Positions 15,829-23,186 of a stretch of DNA of 25,836 nucleotides are shown here, in pieces. The DNA is taken from positions 1-25,836 of the forward strand of contig CAZSQM010000028.1 in assembly GCA_964609025.1 (NCBI GenBank), given 5' to 3'. The notes under the pieces are model-generated. The model had not been told where the DNA came from, did no database searches, and saw only the letters and a program-made list of their open reading frames with translations. Every line of letters begins with the position of its first letter. The stretch's first letter is position 1. Source of the DNA: SIG307 sp964609025 (GTDB taxonomy: Bacteria > Bacillota > Clostridia > Lachnospirales > Lachnospiraceae). The translations under genes and the position numbers were made by a program.

Positions 15829-18162
15829 ATTAAAAAAGAAGTGTATCAAATCGAAGGGATGACCTGCGCGGCATGCAGCGCGTCGGTAGAGAGGGTCACA
15901 AGAAGACTTCCCGGGATGAAGGAGGCAAGTGTGAATCTGGTTGCCGCAAGGCTTACGGTAATTTATGATGAAACCAAAACCACGCCGCAGGATATTATTG
16001 CGAAAGTCGAAAAGGCGGGCTTTGGAATAACGCCTTATGAAGACAGCGCAAAACGGCGGGAAGAAGCGGCGCGGAAAGAGGGAAAGGAGCTCGCGGCGGC
16101 AAAGCGGCGTCTGATTACGGCGGCGGTGTTTGCAGTTCCGTTATTGTATCTGGCGATGGGACATATGTTGCCGAAGCCGCTTCCGCTTCCCGGGTTTTTG
16201 TCGCCGTCGGAGAAGCCGTTTGTGTTTGCGGTAGTACAGTTACTTTTAACGATTCCGGTGCTGTATTGCGGCAGAAGCTTTTTTATTGTCGGCTATAAGG
16301 CGCTTTGGTCCCGAAATCCGAATATGGATACCTTAGTGGCAGTCGGTACGACGGCGGCGTTTTTGTATAGCGTGGTGCAGACTGTGCTCATAAGACGGGA
16401 CGCTATGGCGGTACACCATTTGTATTACGAGTCCGCCGCGGTCGTGCTTACCCTGATTATGCTCGGTAAATATATGGAGCGCCGCAGTAAGGGAAAAACT
16501 TCCCAGGCAATTACAAAGCTCCTTGCGCTTGCACCGAAAAAGGCAATTTTAGTGACCGAAGAAGGCGAAAAAGAGATTGAAGCGGAACTGCTTTGTATCG
16601 GGGATAAGGTGCTTGTCAGACCGGGAAGCGCCGTTCCGGCGGACGGACTTGTCGTGGCGGGGAGCAGTGCGGTGGACGAGTCCATGCTTACGGGGGAAAG
16701 TATTCCCGTCGAAAAGGCGGAGGGCAGCTCTGTAATCGGCGGTTCGGTCAATTATAACGGCGTTCTGACGGTGGAGGTAACCCGTACCGGCGAGGAAACT
16801 ACACTGGCGGGGATTGTGCGGCTGATGGAGGAAGCGCAGGAAAAGAAAGCGCCGATTGCAAGGCTGGCGGATATCGTGTCCGGCTATTTTGTTCCGGCGG
16901 TCATGGTGATTGCCTTTGCGGCAGGGATTTTATGGCTGTTTCTGACGAAAGACTTTTCGTTTGCCCTGCGCATTTTTGTATCCGTGCTTGTTATTGCGTG
17001 CCCGTGTGCGCTGGGGCTTGCAACGCCGACTGCAATTATGGTCGGTACGGGGCTTGGCGCTTCCCACGGAATTTTAATTAAGAGCGGTGAGGCATTGGAA
17101 GCCGTCAGCCGCATCAATACCGTGATTCTTGACAAAACGGGAACGATTACGGAAGGAAAGCCAAGAGTAACGTCCCTGGTGCTTTGCCCAAAAAGTGAAG
17201 AGAAAAAGGAGTTTGTTGCAAAAAGCGTTTTGGCCGGGAGCACAGAGGAAGCACTTTTGCGCCTTGCGGCGGCAGCGGAAAGCTTCAGCGAGCATCCCCT
17301 TGCCCGCGCGGTGCGGGAAGCAGCTTCGGAAGTGTTTTCGGAAGAACAGTACCGTGAAATTTCCGGCGATACAACAGATTTTACCAGTACCACCGGTATG
17401 GGGGTGTACGCACGTTATAAAGGAACGCCGGTTTATGTCGGCAGCCTGCATTATCTGGAGGAATGCGGAATTGATGTAACCGAAGCGGCACCGCTCGGGG
17501 AAGACCTTGCGGCAGCGGGGCAGACGGTGCTTGCCGTAGCAACGGACCGTCCGGCCGGAGCAGAAGGGGAAACGGGGCTTCGGGTGCTGGGGCTTCTGGG
17601 GATTTCCGACCGAATCAAAGAAACAAGCGCGGAAGCGATTGCGACGTTGCACCGCATGGGAGTTCATGTGTGTATGCTGACCGGGGACAACAAACGGGCG
17701 GCAGAGGCAATCGGCAGGCAGGCGGGCGTGGATGAAATCATTGCGGAGGTACTGCCGGAGGATAAAGCTAGAGTCGTAGCTGAGCAAAAAGCGGCAGGAG
17801 CCGGAGTGATGATGGTGGGCGACGGGATTAACGACGCACCGGCACTGGCGGCGGCAGACTGCGGTGCGGCAATCGGCAGCGGAAGCGATATTGCCATCGA
17901 ATCGGCCTCCATTGTTCTTGTAAAATCGGATTTACGGGACGTGGGGCGCGCGATTCGTCTCGGCAGACTGACGATGCGCAACATTAAGCAAAATTTGTTC
18001 TGGGCGTTTTTCTATAATACCATTGGGATTCCGATTGCGGCGGGGCTGCTTTATCCGATAAACGGACTTTTGTTAAACCCGATGCTTGGCGGTTTTGCAA
18101 TGTCGCTCAGTTCGGTATTTGTGGTGGGAAACGCGCTGCGGCTGCGGACGAAAAAGTTGTAA
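15829..18162 (+). CDS. copA: Copper-exporting P1B-type ATPase (probable ATT start)
   Basis: This membrane pump exports Cu(I), or Ag(I), from the cytoplasm using ATP. An N-terminal heavy-metal-associated domain carries GMTCAACSAS. The transport signature CPC is in IACPCALGLATP, followed by the phosphorylation site DKTGT, the actuator TGES, the SEHPLA histidine-proline motif and the hinge GDGINDAPAL. Eight membrane segments are expected and hydrophobic stretches fit. A single metal domain and about 777 residues are normal for Firmicutes. No ATG, GTG or TTG is well placed: AAAGGAGGG at 15814-15822 is 6 nt from an ATT codon at 15829, while a TTG at 15811 lies before the ribosome binding site. ATT is therefore the best start. 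The metallochaperone gene follows 30 nt later. No copper sensor (CsoR or CopY) is adjacent. Confidence 0.93.
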   Translation: MKKEVYQIEGMTCAACSASVERVTRRLPGMKEASVNLVAARLTVIYDETKTTPQDIIAKVEKAGFGITPYEDSAKRREEAARKEGKELAAAKRRLITAAVFAVPLLYLAMGHMLPKPLPLPGFLSPSEKPFVFAVVQLLLTIPVLYCGRSFFIVGYKALWSRNPNMDTLVAVGTTAAFLYSVVQTVLIRRDAMAVHHLYYESAAVVLTLIMLGKYMERRSKGKTSQAITKLLALAPKKAILVTEEGEKEIEAELLCIGDKVLVRPGSAVPADGLVVAGSSAVDESMLTGESIPVEKAEGSSVIGGSVNYNGVLTVEVTRTGEETTLAGIVRLMEEAQEKKAPIARLADIVSGYFVPAVMVIAFAAGILWLFLTKDFSFALRIFVSVLVIACPCALGLATPTAIMVGTGLGASHGILIKSGEALEAVSRINTVILDKTGTITEGKPRVTSLVLCPKSEEKKEFVAKSVLAGSTEEALLRLAAAAESFSEHPLARAVREAASEVFSEEQYREISGDTTDFTSTTGMGVYARYKGTPVYVGSLHYLEECGIDVTEAAPLGEDLAAAGQTVLAVATDRPAGAEGETGLRVLGLLGISDRIKETSAEAIATLHRMGVHVCMLTGDNKRAAEAIGRQAGVDEIIAEVLPEDKARVVAEQKAAGAGVMMVGDGINDAPALAAADCGAAIGSGSDIAIESASIVLVKSDLRDVGRAIRLGRLTMRNIKQNLFWAFFYNTIGIPIAAGLLYPINGLLLNPMLGGFAMSLSSVFVVGNALRLRTKKL

Positions 18163-18192
18163 AGCAATTCAAATAAGAAAGGAAGAAACGAA

Positions 18193-18390
18193 ATGACAAC
18201 ATTAAACATTGAAGGAATGCACTGCGAGGGTTGTGTGGCAAGAATCGAAAAGGCGCTGAGCGCAGCCGGAATTACGCACAGCGTGGATTTGACCGCAAAG
18301 ACCGTAACCGTTAAGGGGGACGAAGGGGTTGTTGCGAAAGCAATCGAGGAAATGGAAGACCTGGGCTTTGGCGCGGCGGTGTCGCGCTAA
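18193..18390 (+). CDS. copZ: Copper chaperone CopZ-like HMA protein
   Basis: A 65-residue single heavy-metal-associated domain with the metal site GMHCEGCVARIEKAL and the closing LGFGAAV strand. Such proteins carry Cu(I) in the cytoplasm and hand it to the N-terminal domain of CopA, encoded just upstream in the same transcript. The site is MHCEGC rather than the MTCxxC typical of CopZ; His at that position is seen in various HMA proteins, so the metal is likely copper by context but not proven. GAAAGGAAG precedes the ATG. The stop overlaps the stop of the convergent Crp/Fnr gene by 4 nt, and no terminator is visible between them. Confidence 0.85.
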   Translation: MTTLNIEGMHCEGCVARIEKALSAAGITHSVDLTAKTVTVKGDEGVVAKAIEEMEDLGFGAAVSR

Positions 18391-19046
18391 CGGATGTTTA
18401 GCTCAAACACATTTTTACGATAATCCAGTAAGCCTTCCTTTTTCATCTTACCCAATTCCTTAGACAATGCGCTGCGGTCGAGGTTGAGATAATCCGCAAG
18501 CTGCTGACGGTCAAAGGGGATGACAATTTTATTGCTTTTTTGCGCGGCTGCCTGCTGTGAAAAGTAGGACAGCAGACGGCCGCGGATTGTTTTCGGGGAG
18601 GTATGGAACATCCGCTGCGTCAGATGCAGGCTTTTTTTCGCGCTGACCGTAACCAGGTTTCGGATTAGCTTATGATGGTACGGACAGGCGTTGCCGCAGG
18701 GCTGAAATAATTGCGGTACGTTGACAAAAAGAAGTTCACAAGCTTCATTTGCAATCACATCTACCAACAGCGGTTCGTTGGGAATGCAGGCATAGGCCTC
18801 GGCGAAAACGCTGCCCTTTTCTACAATACTTAAAATACTCTTATTGCCCCAGACATCGTTGTTTTCGATGCGGACGCTGCCGGAAAGTACCAGACCGATA
18901 TCGGATGTTGTGTCACCGGACCTGAAAATCGTTTCGCCTTTACGGTAACTTTTTGTCACAAAATGCAGGCACCGGCATACAGTTTCAATTTCCTGTTCGG
19001 AGCAGCCTCGGAACAGAATGGTTTTTGCTAAAAAAGTGAAATTCAT
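18387..19046 (-). CDS. Crp/Fnr family transcriptional regulator
   Basis: The 219 residues comprise a cyclic-nucleotide-binding-fold sensor domain (about 15-120, KGETIFRSGDTTSD and VLSGSVRIEN), a dimer helix, and a C-terminal winged helix (179-206, QQLADYLNLDRSALSKELGK). Cysteines at 24, 26, 87, 103, 117 and 121 include the pair in PCGNACPYHH, which could hold haem, iron-sulfur or a disulfide; the sensed signal is unknown. The divergent neighbour encodes a 4Fe-4S protein. This pairing is common in Clostridia, where such regulators respond to redox or nitrosative stress; that is inference here. The start has AGGAG 5 nt upstream. A perfect 14-bp palindrome lies 16-29 nt before the start, probably its own operator. 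Confidence 0.9.
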   Translation of the reverse strand: MNFTFLAKTILFRGCSEQEIETVCRCLHFVTKSYRKGETIFRSGDTTSDIGLVLSGSVRIENNDVWGNKSILSIVEKGSVFAEAYACIPNEPLLVDVIANEACELLFVNVPQLFQPCGNACPYHHKLIRNLVTVSAKKSLHLTQRMFHTSPKTIRGRLLSYFSQQAAAQKSNKIVIPFDRQQLADYLNLDRSALSKELGKMKKEGLLDYRKNVFELNIR

Positions 19047-19061
19047 AAAAACTCCTATTTC

Positions 19062-19075
19062 GTGGTTATAACCAC
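19062..19075. promoter_or_regulatory. 14-bp perfect palindrome, likely Crp/Fnr operator
   Basis: GTGGTTATAACCAC is a perfect palindrome between the divergent regulator and 4Fe-4S genes. It lies just downstream of the regulator's predicted transcription start, where a bound dimer would repress, and about 70 nt upstream of a possible start for the 4Fe-4S gene, where a Crp-type protein could activate. Confidence 0.55.
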
Positions 19076-19090
19076 ATACTTGTGAGATTG

Positions 19091-19119
19091 ATTATATTAT
19101 GATGTGAGTATCATCATAA
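19091..19119 (-). promoter_or_regulatory. Promoter for the Crp/Fnr gene
   Basis: On the minus strand TTATGA and a perfect TATAAT are 17 nt apart. The -35 is weak (3 of 6), fitting an activator-assisted or moderate promoter. The second inverted repeat of the region lies across its spacer and -35. Confidence 0.5.
19098..19118. repeat. 7-bp inverted repeat with 7-nt centre in the divergent control region
   Basis: TATGATG and CATCATA are perfect inverted arms around TGAGTAT. The element overlaps the spacer and -35 of the regulator promoter, so a protein bound here would block it. It is a different sequence from the 14-bp palindrome, suggesting a second regulator or half-site flexibility. Confidence 0.5.
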
Positions 19120-19156
19120 TAATGCAGGTATAAAGTCAAGAATAGGAGGATGTGTA

Positions 19157-19759
19157 ATGATAAGAAAAATTATTCAGATAAACGAGGAAAAATGTAACGG
19201 CTGCGGCGCCTGTGCGGCTGCCTGCCACGAGGGGGCCATCGGCATGGTGGACGGGAAGGCGAAGCTGCTCCGCGATGATTATTGCGACGGTCTGGGCGAC
19301 TGCCTGCCGGCATGCCCTACCGGAGCCATCACCTTTACGGAGCGGGAGGCGGCGGCTTATGATGAAGCGGCAGTGCTTGCCAATAAGCAAAAAGCTTCCC
19401 AGCTTCGGCAATGGCCGGTGCAGATTAAGCTCGTGCCGGTCGGCGCACCGTATTTTGACGGTGCAAAGCTCCTGATTGCCGCGGACTGTACCGCTTACGC
19501 CTATGCAGGCTTCCACCGGGACTTCATCCGGGGAAAAATCACTTTGGTAGGCTGTCCGAAGCTGGACGCTGTCGATTACAGCGAAAAGCTGACGGAGATT
19601 ATAAAAAATAACGATATCCAAAGCGTAACGATTGTACGGATGGAGGTTCCCTGCTGCGGCGGACTGGAGCTGGCAGCAAAGAAAGCTCTGCAAAACAGCG
19701 GAAAATTCATCCCGTGGCAGGTTGTTACCGTTAGCACCGACGGACGTATTTTGAACTAA
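19157..19759 (+). CDS. 4Fe-4S cluster-binding ferredoxin-like protein
   Basis: The N-terminal 60 residues form a bacterial ferredoxin-type domain. The first cluster motif is complete (C13, C16, C19, C23 in CNGCGACAAAC). The second has only three cysteines (C43, C49, C53 in CDGLGDCLPACP), so it may hold an incomplete or differently ligated cluster; I remember the same CDGLG pattern from relatives. The remaining 140 residues contain no recognised catalytic motif but include further cysteines (DCTAYAYA, GCPKLD, PCCGG) that could bind metal. The protein is probably a cytoplasmic electron carrier or redox partner. It is divergent from a Crp/Fnr regulator gene with palindromic sites between them, which is likely how it is controlled. 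AGGAGG precedes the ATG. It converges on mtnN. Confidence 0.88.
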   Translation: MIRKIIQINEEKCNGCGACAAACHEGAIGMVDGKAKLLRDDYCDGLGDCLPACPTGAITFTEREAAAYDEAAVLANKQKASQLRQWPVQIKLVPVGAPYFDGAKLLIAADCTAYAYAGFHRDFIRGKITLVGCPKLDAVDYSEKLTEIIKNNDIQSVTIVRMEVPCCGGLELAAKKALQNSGKFIPWQVVTVSTDGRILN

Positions 19760-19777
19760 AGGGAACGACGCTCCCTT
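19759..19777. terminator. Short hairpin between convergent genes
   Basis: AAGGGA and TCCCTT flank a 7-nt loop, between the 4Fe-4S gene stop and the convergent mtnN stop. There is no U tract on the plus strand, so it is a weak bidirectional terminator at best. Confidence 0.4.
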
Positions 19778-19786
19778 AATATTCTG

Positions 19787-20497
19787 CTACAAATTTTTTG
19801 ACAGCTGCCCTGCCAGTCCGCAGACAAGGTTTACCGTATGGCGGATTGCCTTTGCCTCAAAGGTCGGGTAATCTTCGCTTGCGGAATCGTCTGCCTTGTC
19901 GGAAATGGCGCGGATAATTAAAAACGGAACATGATTGTTGTGGGCAGTCTGAGCAATGGCCGCCCCCTCCATTTCGGTACACATACCGGAAAAGGTGGTG
20001 ACGAGCCATTGCTTTTTTTCCTTTGCGGCAATAAACTGGTCGCCGGTGACAATGCGTCCTTCATGTACCGCGATTTCCGGATTTACCTCGCGGCAGACCT
20101 CGCCTGCCAGCACGCGAAGCCCTTCATCCGCAGGAAAGACGGAGGTGTCCATCCGCGGAATAACGCCGACCTCATAGCCGAAAGCCACAGCGTCTACATC
20201 GTGCTGTAAGGCGTCGGTAGAAAGTACAATATCCCCGATATCAATTCCGGCGTCAAGGGAGCCTGCGATTCCGGTATTGATAATGCAGTCCGTTTCAAAA
20301 CGGTCAATAAGCTGCTGGGCGCAGATGGCGGCATTCACTTTACCGATGCCGGAGCGCACAACCACAACCGGCATTCCCATTAATTCTCCCTCATAAAAGG
20401 TCAAAGCGGCGCGTTCCGTTACATGAACGCCGCTCATGCTTTCCTTCAAACGCGCAACCTCTTCCTCCATTGCGCCGATAATTCCAAGTTTTTTCAT
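19787..20497 (-). CDS. mtnN: 5'-methylthioadenosine/S-adenosylhomocysteine nucleosidase
   Basis: The enzyme cleaves the glycosidic bond of methylthioadenosine and S-adenosylhomocysteine, releasing adenine, and so clears by-products of S-adenosylmethionine use; it also feeds autoinducer-2 synthesis where LuxS is present. Visible motifs are GIIGAMEEEV with the catalytic-site Glu, GIGKVNAA, NTGIAGSLD, the ribose-binding TEMEGAAIAQ and the catalytic Asp in AISDKADDSA. The 236 residues are typical. I start at Met20497 (MKKLGIIGAME), which has GGAAAGTGAG upstream. An ATG eight codons earlier lacks a ribosome binding site. No promoter with good spacing is visible. Confidence 0.95.
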   Translation of the reverse strand: MKKLGIIGAMEEEVARLKESMSGVHVTERAALTFYEGELMGMPVVVVRSGIGKVNAAICAQQLIDRFETDCIINTGIAGSLDAGIDIGDIVLSTDALQHDVDAVAFGYEVGVIPRMDTSVFPADEGLRVLAGEVCREVNPEIAVHEGRIVTGDQFIAAKEKKQWLVTTFSGMCTEMEGAAIAQTAHNNHVPFLIIRAISDKADDSASEDYPTFEAKAIRHTVNLVCGLAGQLSKNL

Positions 20498-20587
20498 AGT
20501 ATTCTCACTTTCCAAAATCATATTAATCAGAAAAAGTCAAAAAATGAGTCGATTTCCCATACGCCATCTTTTGTTTTTTAATTACGA

Positions 20588-21090
20588 TTAAGCGTGGTTA
20601 TGATTTTCTATTTTTTCCCTCATATCGTCTACCATATAGCGGGTAGTATTACGGTCTAATTCGTGCAACATTTCTGAAAACATACCTATCAACTCCTCCG
20701 GATTAGCTGCAAACCCTGCCATTTCTTTATAAGGCTCCGAAAGCCACGGGTAAGTCTCACAAAGCTTTATCGCATCCTCTGTATTTTCGGTACAGAAGAA
20801 GGACAGCCAGCCCATCAGCCGGTCTTCCGGATTCTTAATTTTAGCATACTCGCTTTTTACAAATACGTCAAGGGCTATAAGGTAGAATTCCTGTAAGAAA
20901 TTCAGTTCCAGACCACTGTCACAGACCGTCCTTGCATGGTGTACGAATACGTCGTTGCAGGTTTTGAATTCTTCCGTGCTTTTTTCATAGAAAATGATAG
21001 TGTAGACCTTCTGCAAATCCTTGTAGCTGAAGTGCTTGCCCTGCACAGCAAACCGGTATTGAGCGTGTCCGGATACGGAATGTAAAAGTG
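20588..21090 (-). pseudogene. Remnant of an Rpn/PD-(D/E)XK nuclease-type transposase (5'-truncated)
   Basis: The frame from about 21088 to the stop at 20588 matches the C-terminal half of the Rpn recombination-promoting nuclease family: SGHAQYRFAVQGKHFSYKDL, VYTIIFYEKS, then SGLELNFLQEFYLIALDVF and a tail with MFSEMLHELDRNTTRYMVDD. The N-terminal half that carries the nuclease Asp and Glu-x-Lys residues is missing. The open frame does run further upstream, to 21268, but that part is Cys- and Lys-rich, unlike the family, and lies over the promoter and leader of the TSCPD gene on the other strand. This is therefore a decayed copy, presumably inactive. It marks an old rearrangement between mtnN and murG. 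Confidence 0.8.
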
Positions 21091-21119
21091 AAAATGTTGC
21101 GAAGATTCTGTGTTTTCTC

Positions 21120-21148
21120 TTGATTTTCCGGGGGCTATCCCGTATAAT
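21120..21148 (+). promoter_or_regulatory. Strong sigma-A promoter for the TSCPD-murG operon
   Basis: TTGATT and a perfect TATAAT are exactly 17 nt apart. Transcription would start near 21155, leaving a leader of about 83 nt. It abuts the truncated end of the Rpn remnant. Confidence 0.85.
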
Positions 21149-21237
21149 GAATGCAGATTTTGGGATAAGAGAATTTATTCCGCAGCATTGTCTGTTGCAA
21201 AAAATACAACGGACAAGGAAAAGGAGCATACAATAAT

Positions 21238-21477
21238 ATGAGATACAAAACATCCGGAGTTTGTGCAAGTATGATTGATTTTGACGTGGAGGACGGCCGT
21301 GTGAAAAACGTCCGGTTTACCGGTGGCTGCAACGGCAATTCCCAGGGCGTTGCACGTTTGGTAGAGGGAATGCCGGTAGAAGAGGTGATTTCCCGCTTAG
21401 AGGGTGTAAAGTGCGGCTTTAAGTCTACTTCCTGTCCTGATCAGTTGGCAAAGGCATTGAAGGAATGGAGGGCATAG
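21238..21477 (+). CDS. TSCPD domain-containing protein (TIGR03905-like)
   Basis: A 79-residue protein that ends with the family's naming motif (STSCPDQLAKALKEW) and has a central GGCNGNSQGVARLVEGM. The same small domain occurs fused to some ribonucleotide reductases and as a free protein in Clostridia, with several conserved Cys (C8, and those in GGCNG, VKCGF, TSCPD) that suggest metal or thiol chemistry, but no function is established. It is the first gene after a strong promoter and lies 6 nt before murG, so the two are co-transcribed; a link to cell-wall synthesis is not supported beyond that. Confidence 0.88.
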   Translation: MRYKTSGVCASMIDFDVEDGRVKNVRFTGGCNGNSQGVARLVEGMPVEEVISRLEGVKCGFKSTSCPDQLAKALKEWRA

Positions 21478-21483
21478 TGCCTT

Positions 21484-22548
21484 ATGAAACATATTGTATT
21501 TACCGGCGGCGGTACAGCCGGGCATGTAACGCCGAATATTGCGCTGTTTCCTGCGGTAAAGGAGGCAGGCTATGAGATTTCCTACATCGGTTCTTATGAC
21601 GGTATCGAAAAGGAACTGATTACCGGGCAGGGAATCGAATATTACGGCATTTCTTCCGGGAAACTGCGCCGTTATTTCGACCCGAAGAATTTTTCCGACC
21701 CGTTTAAGGTGATAAAAGGGTATTTTCAGGCAAAAAAACTGTTAAAAAAGATAAATCCGAGCATTGTGTTTTCCAAGGGCGGGTTTGTTTCCGTTCCGGT
21801 AGTGCTTGCGGCAAAAAAAAGAAAGATTCCGTGTATTATTCACGAATCGGATATTACGCCGGGGCTTGCAAACCGGATTGCAATTCCGTCCGCAACGAAG
21901 GTCTGTGCAAATTTTCCGGAAACTTTAAATTATCTTCCGAAGGATAAGGCGGTTTTAACCGGTTCTCCGATTCGCGCGGAGCTGTTTTCCGGAAATAAAA
22001 TCAAGGGTCTTGATTTCTGCGGTTTTACCGCAAATAAGCCGGTGCTGCTTGTAATCGGAGGAAGTACCGGTGCGGCCGCGGTAAACAATGCGATACGTGA
22101 TTTGCTGCCGACGCTGTTACAGCAGTTTCAGGTCATTCATCTTTGCGGAAAGGGAAAGACCGATGAGGCGTTTGCGAATCGTGCGGGGTATGTACAGTTT
22201 GAGTATATTGACAAGGAGCTAAAGGACTTGTTTGCCGCTGCGGATCTCATTGTATCCCGTGCCGGTGCGAATGCGATTTGCGAGCTTTTAGCGCTCCGGA
22301 AGCCGAACATTCTCATTCCGCTTTCGGCTGCCGCAAGCCGCGGCGATCAGATTTTAAACGCCGAGTCTTTTGAGCGGCAGGGATTTTCCTACGTATTAAA
22401 GGAGGAAGAGGTTACAAACGAAACACTGCTTTTTGCAATTAACGAGGTTTATAAAAACCGTGAGCAGTATGTTGCCGCGATGAATGAGAGTAAGTTAAAT
22501 CACGCAATCGAAACGATTACGGAGATGATTGTGAAGTTATCGAAGTAA
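21484..22548 (+). CDS. murG: Undecaprenyl-diphospho-muramoylpentapeptide beta-N-acetylglucosaminyltransferase MurG
   Basis: MurG adds GlcNAc from UDP-GlcNAc to lipid I to make lipid II at the cytoplasmic face of the membrane, the last intracellular step of peptidoglycan synthesis. The 354 residues are normal for the GT-B fold enzyme. Motifs are the N-terminal GGGTAGHVTPNIAL with the catalytic His, the second-domain glycine loop VIGGSTGAAAVN, and the donor-binding block SRAGANAICELLALRKPNIL. The late motif reads SRGDQILNAESF, where many MurG have HQ-type residues; Asp-Gln is a variation I have seen in Clostridia. It is the second gene of a two-gene operon ending in a good terminator. Its separation from other mur and division genes is unusual compared with the classic dcw cluster but common in this group. 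Confidence 0.94.
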   Translation: MKHIVFTGGGTAGHVTPNIALFPAVKEAGYEISYIGSYDGIEKELITGQGIEYYGISSGKLRRYFDPKNFSDPFKVIKGYFQAKKLLKKINPSIVFSKGGFVSVPVVLAAKKRKIPCIIHESDITPGLANRIAIPSATKVCANFPETLNYLPKDKAVLTGSPIRAELFSGNKIKGLDFCGFTANKPVLLVIGGSTGAAAVNNAIRDLLPTLLQQFQVIHLCGKGKTDEAFANRAGYVQFEYIDKELKDLFAAADLIVSRAGANAICELLALRKPNILIPLSAAASRGDQILNAESFERQGFSYVLKEEEVTNETLLFAINEVYKNREQYVAAMNESKLNHAIETITEMIVKLSK

Positions 22549-22562
22549 AGAAAAAGGTAGAG

Positions 22563-22597
22563 GAACCATTGCTGAAACCCGGGCGATGGTTCTTTTG
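22563..22597 (+). terminator. Rho-independent terminator after murG
   Basis: GAACCATTGC pairs with GCGATGGTTC (one wobble pair) around a 10-nt loop, directly followed by TTTTG. This is a clear intrinsic terminator 14 nt after the stop. Confidence 0.85.
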
Positions 22598-22650
22598 TTA
22601 TATAAGGGATGCCCTTTTTACTTCTTGACAAAAATAAAATCGAAAAACTT

Positions 22651-22680
22651 TGTAACGAATTCCGGTTTTCCTTGTCTAAT
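22651..22680 (+). promoter_or_regulatory. ECF-type promoter ahead of the sigma factor gene
   Basis: TGTAAC and GTCTAA are 17 nt apart, the shape of promoters read by ECF sigma factors of the SigX/SigW/SigV kind. It lies 24 nt before the sigma gene start, as expected for autoregulation. A sigma-A-like TTGACA at 22625-22630 has no matching -10. Confidence 0.65.
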
Positions 22681-22703
22681 CTATGAAAAAGGAAGGAGGT
22701 GAT

Positions 22704-23186
22704 ATGTCCTTGGACTTTGAAAAATTGTATCATGCGTACTTTATGGAAGTGTATTCTTATGTGATGACGCTTGTAAAAAATGCGGGTTTGGCGGAGGAAA
22801 TTACGCAGGAGGTTTTTTTTAAGGCTTTGAAAACAAAAAAACCGTATGAGGGAAAAGCAAGTGAGTTTACATGGCTTTGCGCCATTGCAAAAAATACGGC
22901 GGCGGATGCAATGCGGAAGGCCTCCCGCATGCAGGAGTTAAGCGAGGATATTCCTTTTGATGGGAATGTGGAGCATGTACTGGAAGATGCGGAAACGACC
23001 TTAAAGATACATCGGATTTTGCATGCAATGGAGGAACCTTATAAGGAGGTGTTTCAGCTAAGAGTATTCGGGGAATTATCCTTTGCGCAGATTGGGAAGA
23101 TTTTCGGGAAAACAGAAAACTGGGCGAGAGTGACATATCACCGTGCAAGACTTAAGATTCAGGAAAGGATGGAGCGAAATGAGTGA
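22704..23186 (+). CDS. ECF-family RNA polymerase sigma factor
   Basis: A 160-residue group IV sigma factor. Region 2 is visible (YSYVMTLVKNAGLAEEITQE and FTWLCAIAKNTAADAMRK) and region 4 at the C-terminus (EVFQLRVFGELSFAQIGKIF, then a helix-turn-helix ending in YHRARLKIQE). It redirects RNA polymerase to promoters of the TGTAAC/GTCTAA kind, one of which lies immediately upstream, and is normally held inactive by the anti-sigma factor encoded next. ATG 22704 is chosen because the near-perfect AAGGAGGTGAT precedes it; an in-frame ATG at 22683 would sit near the predicted transcription start and has no ribosome binding site. The anti-sigma gene starts inside its last codons (8-nt overlap). The inducing signal is unknown, though envelope stress is usual. 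Confidence 0.93.
   Translation: MSLDFEKLYHAYFMEVYSYVMTLVKNAGLAEEITQEVFFKALKTKKPYEGKASEFTWLCAIAKNTAADAMRKASRMQELSEDIPFDGNVEHVLEDAETTLKIHRILHAMEEPYKEVFQLRVFGELSFAQIGKIFGKTENWARVTYHRARLKIQERMERNE

Noticed and set aside
15615..15833. 72-codon plus-strand open frame between murA and copA
   Set aside because: It runs through the murA terminator hairpin and over the copA ribosome binding site. No family resemblance and no own ribosome binding site.
20498..20521. Longer mtnN with eight extra N-terminal residues
   Set aside because: The earlier ATG has no ribosome binding site, and family proteins begin near MKKLGIIGAME.
22625..22653. Sigma-A promoter with TTGACA ahead of the ECF sigma gene
   Set aside because: The -35 is perfect, but nothing like TATAAT lies 16-18 nt downstream. 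The ECF-type pair downstream fits better.
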